Positions 1 to 4,892 of a stretch of 6,389 nt of DNA are shown piece by piece. The notes under the pieces are model-generated. The model did no database searches. It was not told the DNA's origin and was given only the letters and a program-made list of their open reading frames with translations. A program made the translations under genes and the position numbers. Source of the stretch: Caldisericota bacterium (GTDB lineage Bacteria; Caldisericota; Caldisericia; B22-G15); NCBI GenBank assembly GCA_003648245.1, contig QMOO01000071.1, forward strand, positions 1-6,389, read 5' to 3'. Each line of letters opens with the position of its first letter. Position 1 is the first letter of the stretch.

Positions 1-647
1 CCTGCCATTGAATCTGTTATAAGTGTTGAAGGGATTCCTTCTTTAACCAACTCAAGGCCAGTGAGTCTTGCTCCCTGAAGGTATGGTCTTGTTTCAGTAT
101 AGAAGACCTGAACTCTCTTTCCACTCCTTTTTGTAAACTTTATTACCCCAAGGGCAGTTCCAGGGCCAAGAGTTGCAAGAGAACCAGTATTGCAGTGGGT
201 TAAAAAGGTAGTTCCATCATCAAACAACTTTTCTCCAAACCGAGATATCTTTATGCACTTTTCCTCTTCCTCTTTTTCTATTTTAATAGCCTTATTTTTT
301 ATAATCTCTTTTATATCAGGCTCGTTAAGATTTTCCTTTAAAACTCTCTCCATTCTCTCAAGAGCCCATTTTAAGTTTACAGCGGTTGGTCTTGCTGAAA
401 GTAGTTTATCCTTTATCTCTATATATCTATCCCCTATCTCCTCTTCCTTTAATTCTTTTATTCCGAGATAAAATCCATAGCCTGCTGTTACTCCTATAAC
501 AGGAGCCCCCCTCGTTTTCATTTCTTTTATAGCCAGATACACATCCATATATGTTTTACACTCAACATACTCAAATTTATGAGGGAGAAGTCTCTGATCA
601 AGTACAATGAGCCTATCACCTTTCCATTCTATTGGTTTAATGTCCAT
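1..647 (-). CDS. mtnA: S-methyl-5-thioribose-1-phosphate isomerase, 3' end cut by window
   Basis: This gene encodes the methionine-salvage enzyme that isomerises 5-methylthioribose-1-phosphate (an aldose) to methylthioribulose-1-phosphate in the cytoplasm. It belongs to the eIF2B-like isomerase family. I read 215 codons from the ATG at 647-645 before the window edge; the family is usually about 340-360 residues, so the C-terminal third is missing. Visible family motifs are TRGAPVIG (about residues 45-52), ARPTAVNL (85-92), THCNTGSLAT with the expected catalytic Cys152 (150-159), GTALGVIK (163-170) and TRPYLQGARLT (186-196). The catalytic Asp of the family would lie beyond the edge. The start is fixed by an AGGAGG at 654-659, six bases upstream. 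It is the third gene of a likely minus-strand operon, 35 bp after the nucleotidyltransferase stop. Some MtnA enzymes also act on 5-deoxyribose-1-phosphate, which derives from the radical SAM by-product 5'-deoxyadenosine; that role here is only a thought. Confidence 0.95.
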   Translation of the reverse strand, partial: MDIKPIEWKGDRLIVLDQRLLPHKFEYVECKTYMDVYLAIKEMKTRGAPVIGVTAGYGFYLGIKELKEEEIGDRYIEIKDKLLSARPTAVNLKWALERMERVLKENLNEPDIKEIIKNKAIKIEKEEEEKCIKISRFGEKLFDDGTTFLTHCNTGSLATLGPGTALGVIKFTKRSGKRVQVFYTETRPYLQGARLTGLELVKEGIPSTLITDSMA

Positions 648-653
648 TCCCAA

Positions 654-659
654 CCTCCT
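654..659 (-). promoter_or_regulatory. Shine-Dalgarno of mtnA
   Basis: AGGAGG on the minus strand, six bases before the mtnA ATG. It is a full consensus match and decides the mtnA start. It contrasts with the genes of this window that have no Shine-Dalgarno. Confidence 0.9.
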
Positions 660-682
660 AAAGAGAGTTTAAACACATAATA

Positions 683-1231
683 TCATAGATTAGAAATGAG
701 TTTAAATTTATCTTCCATATCTGTACCGAGTTCTCTATCAAATTCCTTAAGCCACTTTATTATATAATCTATATCTATTTTTCTGTTTAGTCTAACTAAG
801 CTCTTCACATCATCAATATCCCTACCTCTTCCAGAAAACATCTTAAAGATTATTAGATCTTCTATAGAGGCAAATTTTATAATGACTCCCTCTATCTCCT
901 TATTAACTCCTCTTGCTATTGCCATACTCTCAAAAGTTGAAAAGGAAAAGATTAAGTCAACCCTTATTTTTGTTTTGGAGTCCTCAAGAGGAAGGACATA
1001 GGTCTCCTCTACAAATTTTCTCGCATCTTCAGTAAGAGGCTCAAGGCCTATCTTCTTAGTAAGTCCCAGGATCTTATCAAAGTCTCTTGGAAGAACACCA
1101 ACAATAATATCAATATCTCTTGTGAAACGTGGTTCTCCATATATCAAAAGGGCCTGTCCACCTATAACTAAATATGGAATCTTCTCTTCATTAAATTTAT
1201 TTGCTATTTTCTTTAAGACCTCTTTAAACAA
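683..1231 (-). CDS. MNT/AbiEii-like nucleotidyltransferase (possible toxin half of a TA pair)
   Basis: This is a 182-residue protein of the nucleotidyltransferase superfamily (MNT, AbiEii or DUF6036-like). Motif GGQALLIYG (residues 24-32) holds the Gly-Gly of the active site. TRDIDIIV (37-44) carries the two metal-binding aspartates D39 and D41, and RVDLIF (90-95) supplies the third carboxylate, D92. The C-terminal ASIEDLIIFKMF (121-132) with GRGRDIDDV (134-142) is the Lys and Arg-Asp block typical of AbiEii/DUF6036 proteins. All catalytic residues appear intact, so the enzyme is probably active. Members transfer nucleotides to RNA, protein or small molecules, but the substrate cannot be read here. 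The start is a TTG at 1231-1229, with AAAGG seven bases upstream. It overlaps the preceding small ORF by 19 bases, a layout common in toxin-antitoxin pairs. It could instead be a housekeeping or antibiotic-modifying transferase. Confidence 0.8.
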   Translation of the reverse strand: MFKEVLKKIANKFNEEKIPYLVIGGQALLIYGEPRFTRDIDIIVGVLPRDFDKILGLTKKIGLEPLTEDARKFVEETYVLPLEDSKTKIRVDLIFSFSTFESMAIARGVNKEIEGVIIKFASIEDLIIFKMFSGRGRDIDDVKSLVRLNRKIDIDYIIKWLKEFDRELGTDMEDKFKLISNL

Positions 1232-1422
1232 TTTAGTACCTTTGCAATCTTTATTCTGGACTTAATCTTTTCTCTCCAGTCGTCTTCATTAAGCAAGCCA
1301 AGAGAGAGAACCTCTTTCCACATCATATCCATTATCTTGAGTTTGTCTTCAAATGTAAGCTTTTCTAAAGATGCTAACTCCAATTCGTAAACCTTCTCCC
1401 ATTTTTTCCTTGGTGCTTTCAT
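1213..1422 (-). CDS. Small charged helical protein, candidate antitoxin partner
   Basis: The 69-residue product starts at the ATG at 1422-1420. It is rich in Lys, Arg, Glu and Asp, has no membrane segment and is predicted from composition to be mostly helical. The stretch around KLTFEDKLKIMDMMWKEV resembles the 'L-x-x-EEKL-x-x-ME-x-LW' core of short addiction-module antitoxins (PF09720/TIGR02574 type), but the match is by eye and weak. The gene overlaps the downstream nucleotidyltransferase by 19 bases, so the two are surely co-translated. A longer reading from a GTG at 1449 is possible, but it would begin upstream of the likely -10 box. The ATG lies exactly six bases after TATAAT and has no Shine-Dalgarno, which suggests a leaderless message. 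That it is a real gene is fairly likely; its function is inferred. Confidence 0.6.
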   Translation of the reverse strand: MKAPRKKWEKVYELELASLEKLTFEDKLKIMDMMWKEVLSLGLLNEDDWREKIKSRIKIAKVLNCLKRS

Positions 1423-1428
1423 ATGATA

Positions 1429-1434
1429 ATTATA
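1429..1434 (-). promoter_or_regulatory. Leftward -10 box, predicted leaderless transcript of the small ORF
   Basis: A perfect TATAAT on the minus strand is followed by six bases and then the ATG at 1422. With usual -10 to start spacing, transcription would begin on the A of the ATG. The -35 region (about 1452-1457, TTCCAT) is a poor match, so this promoter may be weak or activator-dependent. The box lies inside the palindrome AATTATAATT (1428-1437). Confidence 0.5.
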
Positions 1435-1489
1435 ATTGATATGATCCACATATGGAAGACAAAGTAAAAGGAATGTGAACCCTTTTATC

Positions 1490-1518
1490 TTGATTTTTAT
1501 AGCATCCCTCTTTATAAT
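1490..1518 (+). promoter_or_regulatory. Sigma-70-type promoter of the MscS gene, leaderless start
   Basis: TTGATT (1490-1495), a 17-base spacer, and a perfect TATAAT (1513-1518) form a strong housekeeping promoter. Six bases later comes the ATG at 1525, where +1 is expected. No purine-rich Shine-Dalgarno precedes the ATG. The transcript is therefore predicted to be leaderless. Confidence 0.75.
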
Positions 1519-1524
1519 GAAAAT

Positions 1525-2343
1525 ATGAACACAGAAATTTTTTCCAGATACTTTAATTATGCAAAGGGGATAATCACTGTAATAGTTGTTTTCCTCATCA
1601 TTAAATATATCCTCAATTACATAAAAAGAAAGATTATTGCCTCCACAGAGAAGAAAAAGAAAAAGGGATGGCAGAAAAGAATGACCCTTATAAAACTTTT
1701 CTTCTCTCTCTCAGATTACCTTCTCATCTTTCTCTTCATCTGGTATATACTCAAGGTGTTTAATGTTGATACAACTCCACTTCTTGCCATTACAGGTGTT
1801 GGGGGGATAGCCATAGGTTTTGCTGGTCAGACCTTCTTTAAGGACGCTATCTCTGGCATGTTTATCTTACTTGAGGATTACTTTTCAGTGGGGGATTTTG
1901 TTGAGATTGGCGATATTTCTGGCACTGTGGAAGAAATTGGAATAAGAACCACAAAGATAAGAAACTATGAGGGAAAACTTTTTCTTATCCCAAATGGAGA
2001 GATAAGGAGTGTAATAAAGTACGATGTGGGAGACCAATTTACCGTTATTGAGCTTCCCATATCATACGAGTCAGATATTGACAGGGCAAAGGAAGTTATT
2101 ATGAGTATAGGAGATAAACTTATAGAGGAAAATATAATCCTTGATAAACCAAAAATTCTTGGAGTTAATGAACTTGGAGATTCTTCAATTATTATAAAGG
2201 TCCTTGCCAAAGTTGATAAGGGTATGAGATGGTCTGCAAGAAGAAGATTCCTTGAAGAGGCGAAGAAAACGTTTGACAGGGAAGGCATTGAGATTCCTTA
2301 CAATAGAATGGTTGTCTATATAAAGAACGAAAAAGAGAAATGA
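1525..2343 (+). CDS. MscS-family small-conductance mechanosensitive channel
   Basis: This is a 272-residue inner-membrane channel that opens under membrane tension to release solutes during hypo-osmotic shock; functional channels are heptamers in the family. Three membrane segments are visible: about residues 15-33, 56-78 and 84-116. A Lys-rich cytoplasmic loop (STEKKKKKGWQKR, 40-52) separates the first two. The third is the pore helix, with the Gly/Ala-rich pattern GVGGIAIGFAGQ (91-102) followed by DAISGMFILLED and the soluble beta domain beginning SVGDFVEI (121-128). IPNGEI (about 155-160) is the usual beta-domain signature. The length matches the compact E. coli MscS class, with no extra sensor domain. 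It is the first gene of the rightward transcript and starts without a leader. The next gene follows after 22 bp. Confidence 0.95.
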   Translation: MNTEIFSRYFNYAKGIITVIVVFLIIKYILNYIKRKIIASTEKKKKKGWQKRMTLIKLFFSLSDYLLIFLFIWYILKVFNVDTTPLLAITGVGGIAIGFAGQTFFKDAISGMFILLEDYFSVGDFVEIGDISGTVEEIGIRTTKIRNYEGKLFLIPNGEIRSVIKYDVGDQFTVIELPISYESDIDRAKEVIMSIGDKLIEENIILDKPKILGVNELGDSSIIIKVLAKVDKGMRWSARRRFLEEAKKTFDREGIEIPYNRMVVYIKNEKEK

Positions 2344-2365
2344 ATCAACATAAAACCTTTTAATT

Positions 2366-3274
2366 ATGTATCCGTCTTATCTTTCTCTTGGTTTTAAAGA
2401 AGTGGAAAGGAGGGGGAGGGAACTTTTTGATAGATTAAAAAGCTGTGATATATGCCCAAGAAACTGCCTTGTGGATAGACTTTCAGGTAAAAGAGGAATA
2501 TGTAGAAGTGACCATAGATTGATGGTCTCATCCTACAATCTTCACTTTGGGGAGGAACCTCCTATTTCTGGTTGGAGAGGTTCTGGAACAATTTTTCTTA
2601 CAAACTGTCCTTTAAGATGTAAATTTTGCCAGAATTATCCCATAAGTCAGCTTGGAAATGGGAAGGTTTATGAAGTAGAGGAACTTTCAGAGATGATGCT
2701 CTATCTTCAGAGGAGGAGAGCACATAATATAAACTTTGTAACTCCAACTCACTATCTACCCCACATCCTTCTTGCCCTATCAATGGCAATGAAGAGGGGG
2801 TTTAAGATTCCCATTGTTTACAACACATCAGGTTACGAAAAGGTTGAGATACTTCGCTATCTTGATGGGGTTGTTGATATCTACCTTCCAGATGCAAAAT
2901 ACAGCGATAATGAGTTTGCGAAGAGATTATCCCTTGCATACGATTATCCTGAGGTGAACAGACTTGCCCTGAAGGAGATGGCAAAACAGGTTGGAAATCT
3001 CAAGCTTGGTGAAGATGGAGTTGCAATAAGAGGACTTATAATAAGACACCTTGTTCTTCCAAACAATGTGGAAAATTCTAAAGGGGTTCTTAATATGATA
3101 AAAGAGGAGATTGGAACATGGGTTACAATATCCCTTATGTCTCAATACTTCCCAACATTCAGAGCATTAAGTGATAATATGGTAAATAGAAAAATAACCA
3201 ATGAAGAATATGAAGAGGTGGTTAAATACATGGAATCCCTTGGATTTAAAAATGGTTGGGTTCAACCAATATAA
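2366..3274 (+). CDS. PflX-like radical SAM protein (COG1313 type)
   Basis: This 302-residue protein belongs to the group often annotated as 'pyruvate formate-lyase activating enzyme homolog'; its actual substrate is unknown. The radical SAM motif CPLRCKFC (C81, C85, C88) binds the 4Fe-4S cluster that cleaves S-adenosylmethionine. A second, N-terminal cysteine set lies at C27, C30, C34 and C46 (SCDICPRNC then GIC), a conserved trait of the group, possibly a further metal or Fe-S site. Other family blocks are GEEPPISG (62-69), the glycine region WRGSGTIF (70-77), NFVTPTH (about 123-129), YNTSGYE and YLPDAKY. No glycyl-radical enzyme lies nearby, so a PFL-activating role is not supported. The ATG lacks a Shine-Dalgarno and follows the channel stop by 22 bases; translation may depend on the upstream gene. 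The N-terminus YPSYL fits the family, supporting this start. Confidence 0.9.
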   Translation: MYPSYLSLGFKEVERRGRELFDRLKSCDICPRNCLVDRLSGKRGICRSDHRLMVSSYNLHFGEEPPISGWRGSGTIFLTNCPLRCKFCQNYPISQLGNGKVYEVEELSEMMLYLQRRRAHNINFVTPTHYLPHILLALSMAMKRGFKIPIVYNTSGYEKVEILRYLDGVVDIYLPDAKYSDNEFAKRLSLAYDYPEVNRLALKEMAKQVGNLKLGEDGVAIRGLIIRHLVLPNNVENSKGVLNMIKEEIGTWVTISLMSQYFPTFRALSDNMVNRKITNEEYEEVVKYMESLGFKNGWVQPI

Positions 3275-3280
3275 AGGAGG
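3275..3280 (+). promoter_or_regulatory. Shine-Dalgarno of the SDR gene
   Basis: AGGAGG directly follows the TAA of the radical SAM gene and sits five bases before the ATG at 3286. It sets the SDR start there rather than at an upstream in-frame TTG (3256). Confidence 0.9.
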
Positions 3281-3285
3281 GTAAA

Positions 3286-4086
3286 ATGCCAAGAAAAAAG
3301 AGAAAAACCATTTCTGAATTAATTTCCCTTAAGGGAAAGAGGACTCTCATAACAGGTGCTGCCTCTGGAATAGGTAAGGCTATAGCATTAAGGTTTGCAG
3401 AGGCAGGAAGCAATCTTGAACTTGTTGACATAAACGAGGAGCTATTAAAGAAGATTGAGAAGGAACTTAAGAAGTATAAAGTGGAGGTAAACACTCATAT
3501 AGTTGATTTAACAAAATGGAAAGAGATTGATAAGCTATGGGATAAGTTAAAAGGGAAGGAACCCGAGATTCTTGTCAACAATGCTGGAGTTTACCCATTC
3601 AAAAAGTTTCTTGAAGTGGACAGGCGCTTTATTGAGAAGGTTTTCAGTTTGAATTTTGAGTCTGTCTTTAGAATGTGCCAGAAGATGATAAAGGGAAGGC
3701 TTAATAAAGGTGGAGTCATAGTAAACATAGCATCCATTGAAGCAATTACTCCATTTAAGAATGATCTGTCAGTTTACAGTGCAAGCAAAGGTGGAGTGAT
3801 AACTCTTACAAGAACACTTGCCAAGGAGTTTGGAAAGAAGTTTAGAGTAAACGCTGTTGTTCCTGGTGGGATTATGACCCAGACCACGAAGGACCTTGTT
3901 AAAAAGCTCTACAAGCTTGAAGGAGAGTTTATAAAGGCAGGAATAGAGTACATGTGGAGACTCCCCTTTACAAGACTTGGAGACCCAGATGAGGTGGCAA
4001 GGATTGTCCTTGTTCTTTCAAGCGACCTATCCACATATGTCAACGGCACCCTTGTTGTAGTTGACGGAGGCTTCCTCTCCGCATAA
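3286..4086 (+). CDS. Classical short-chain dehydrogenase/reductase (SDR)
   Basis: This 266-residue cytoplasmic oxidoreductase uses NAD(P)(H) to reduce or oxidise a carbonyl/alcohol; the substrate cannot be read. It has the full classical SDR set: cofactor loop TGAASGIG (23-30), an acidic residue D48 after the second strand (LELVD) that usually indicates NAD(H) preference, VDL (73-75), NNAG (98-101), the structural Asn N123, and a catalytic tetrad completed by S150, Y164 and K168 (YSASK). PGG (after NAVV) and the C-terminal VNGTLVVVDGGF are typical of FabG-like and sugar/polyol dehydrogenases. The N-terminus carries a basic tail (MPRKKRK). A strong Shine-Dalgarno fixes the start 11 bases after the radical SAM stop, so both are in one operon. 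Codons 13-18 contain the perfect 16-base palindrome at 3323-3338. Annotation as 3-oxoacyl-ACP reductase would be over-specific: no fatty-acid genes are near. Confidence 0.93.
   Translation: MPRKKRKTISELISLKGKRTLITGAASGIGKAIALRFAEAGSNLELVDINEELLKKIEKELKKYKVEVNTHIVDLTKWKEIDKLWDKLKGKEPEILVNNAGVYPFKKFLEVDRRFIEKVFSLNFESVFRMCQKMIKGRLNKGGVIVNIASIEAITPFKNDLSVYSASKGGVITLTRTLAKEFGKKFRVNAVVPGGIMTQTTKDLVKKLYKLEGEFIKAGIEYMWRLPFTRLGDPDEVARIVLVLSSDLSTYVNGTLVVVDGGFLSA
3323..3338. repeat. Perfect 16-base palindrome in the SDR gene
   Basis: TTTCCCTTAAGGGAAA is its own reverse complement and lies 37 bases into the SDR coding sequence (codons for ISLKGK). Its inner 12 bases, TCCCTTAAGGGA, also occur in the riboswitch variable arm at 4254-4265. 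There is no loop and no T tail, so it is not a terminator. Confidence 0.7.
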
Positions 4087-4091
4087 GTTTT

Positions 4092-4109
4092 AATGGAGTA
4101 GTTTCCATT
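4092..4109 (+). terminator. Possible weak terminator hairpin after the SDR gene
   Basis: AATGGA (4092-4097) pairs with TCCATT (4104-4109) across a six-base loop, followed by TT-CTGATTTT. The stem is short and AT-rich and the tail is interrupted, so on its own it is a marginal terminator five bases after the stop codon. Confidence 0.3.
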
Positions 4110-4127
4110 TTCTGATTTTAAATTCCT

Positions 4128-4147
4128 GGTTCAGGTAACTGAATTTT
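4128..4147 (+). terminator. Possible terminator hairpin with GNRA-type loop
   Basis: TTCAG (4130-4134) pairs with CTGAA (4139-4143) around a GTAA tetraloop, with two possible G-U pairs below. It is followed by TTTT and a further T-rich stretch up to 4163. It lies between the SDR gene and the FMN-riboswitch promoter, where the upstream operon should end. The stem is weak, so confidence is modest. Confidence 0.4.
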
Positions 4148-4173
4148 GAAAATTTTATTTTTTATTGTATATT
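4146..4173 (+). promoter_or_regulatory. ribU: Promoter of the FMN-riboswitch/ribU transcript
   Basis: TTGAAA (4146-4151), a 16-base spacer and TATATT (4168-4173) give a good housekeeping promoter. The start is expected near 4179-4181, leaving only a few bases before the riboswitch P1 stem at 4187. The -35 overlaps the T-rich tail of the possible upstream terminator. Confidence 0.6.
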
Positions 4174-4186
4174 AATTATGATAAAA

Positions 4187-4320
4187 AACCTTCGGGGTCG
4201 GGTGGAATTCCCTACCGGTGGTAATGGGTCCTTTCGGACCTTAGCCCACGAGCTCCCTTAAGGGAGCAGATTCAGGTGAGATTCCTGAGCCGACGGTGAA
4301 AGTCCGGATGGGAGAAGGTT
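4187..4320 (+). promoter_or_regulatory. FMN riboswitch (RFN element)
   Basis: This is a complete flavin mononucleotide-sensing aptamer in the 5' leader of ribU. The closing stem P1 pairs AACCTT (4187-4192) with AAGGTT (4315-4320), a perfect six-base match. Conserved RFN blocks are present in order: TTCGGGG (4191-4197), GGTGGAATTCCCTACCGG (4201-4218), GGTAATGGG and AGCCCACGAGC, then GGTGAGATTCCTGAGCCGAC and CGGTGAAAGTCCGGATGGGAGAAGG ending the element. The variable arm is the hairpin GCTCCCTTAAGGGAGC (4252-4267), and another small hairpin is GGTCC-TTTC-GGACC. FMN binding to this class normally lowers expression of riboflavin synthesis or uptake genes. The consensus is so well kept that the call is near certain. 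Confidence 0.97.
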
Positions 4321-4342
4321 CCCTCCCCGAAGAAAAGGAGGG
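4310..4342 (+). promoter_or_regulatory. ribU: Riboswitch expression platform that can mask the ribU ribosome binding site
   Basis: CCCTCC (4321-4326), directly after P1, is complementary to GGAGGG (4337-4342), which contains the ribU Shine-Dalgarno; the ATG is at 4347. This sequestering stem can coexist with P1, so bound FMN should block translation. A competing stem pairs GGGAG (4310-4314, the last conserved part of the aptamer) with CTCCC (4323-4327). That would break the aptamer end and free the Shine-Dalgarno when FMN is absent. No T-run follows the sequestering stem, so control is translational rather than by termination here. The pairings are read directly; the mechanism is inferred. 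Confidence 0.75.
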
Positions 4343-4346
4343 ATTT

Positions 4347-4892
4347 ATGAAGAAGAGTCTTCGTGATCTTATGTATGGGGCTTTGCTTTCAGCCCTTGCT
4401 TTTGTTTCCATGTATCTAATTCAGTTTCCAATCTTTCCAGCTGCACCCTACCTTCAGTTCGACCCATCAGAAATTTTCTCTCTCTTTGCAGCCTTTTTCA
4501 TTTCACCTGGTGTTGGTGTTCTTGTTACTCTTGTGAAGGTGATTCTCTTTTATCTTGTAAAGCAGAGCGGAGGCATTATTGGATCAACTCTGAATTTTCT
4601 TGCAGTATCAAGTTTTGTGTATGTGGCTGGTGTACTTTACAGAAAAAGAAAGAGTTTTCTACTGGCACTTATTATGGGAACCCTTGTTAGAGTTCTCGTG
4701 ATGATTCCATCAAACATTTTCTTCCTCCCCTTATACCTTGGAGTTCCTGTAAAGGATGTAGCAGTTTATCTCTACTCAATCAACATTCCTTTTAATGTAA
4801 TTGTAAGCGCCATAAACGGCTTTCTGTTTGTTATAATTGTTTATAGTTTAAGGAGGATTCCTGAGTTCAAAAAGATACTTGGTGATGTTTAA
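4347..4892 (+). CDS. ribU: Riboflavin ECF transporter S component RibU
   Basis: This 181-residue integral membrane protein binds riboflavin and works with a shared energy-coupling module (EcfA, EcfA', EcfT) encoded elsewhere; none of these genes is in the window. About six hydrophobic segments are visible. The family markers are the N-terminal ALLSALAFV (12-20), the Ala-x-x-x-Ala contact helix, and FPAAPYLQFDPSEI-like residues (about 30-43), characteristic of RibU. The start is the ATG after AAGGAGGG (4335-4342); an in-frame upstream extension to 4296 would lie within the riboswitch and is rejected. An FMN riboswitch directly upstream supports riboflavin as substrate. Its last 8 bases overlap the next gene. 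Confidence 0.95.
   Translation: MKKSLRDLMYGALLSALAFVSMYLIQFPIFPAAPYLQFDPSEIFSLFAAFFISPGVGVLVTLVKVILFYLVKQSGGIIGSTLNFLAVSSFVYVAGVLYRKRKSFLLALIMGTLVRVLVMIPSNIFFLPLYLGVPVKDVAVYLYSINIPFNVIVSAINGFLFVIIVYSLRRIPEFKKILGDV

Noticed and set aside
190..471. Open frame on the plus strand, Ser/Phe-rich
   Set aside because: It lies antisense to mtnA, whose protein has clear family motifs; its composition is that of a reverse-strand shadow.
665..706. Direct repeat GAGTTTAAA (665-673 and 698-706)
   Set aside because: It is nine bases, AT-rich and not accompanied by any site architecture; no support for an attachment or regulatory role.
1428..1437. AATTATAATT read as a bidirectional -10
   Set aside because: The palindrome does give TATAAT on the plus strand too, but no -35 or gene start at the right distance follows to the right; the real rightward promoter is at 1490-1518.
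1423..1449. GTG start nine codons upstream for the small ORF
   Set aside because: It would begin upstream of the likely -10 box at 1434-1429 and has no Shine-Dalgarno; the ATG at 1422 fits the promoter.
1965..2288. Open frame on the minus strand inside the MscS gene
   Set aside because: It is antisense to a well-conserved channel domain and resembles no family.
3256..3285. TTG start ten codons upstream for the SDR gene
   Set aside because: It overlaps the radical SAM gene and would translate through the strong AGGAGG that serves the ATG at 3286.
4296..4346. Upstream GTG start extending RibU by 17 residues
   Set aside because: The extension lies in the FMN riboswitch and its platform; ATG 4347 has an AAGGAGGG in front and yields a normal RibU N-terminus.
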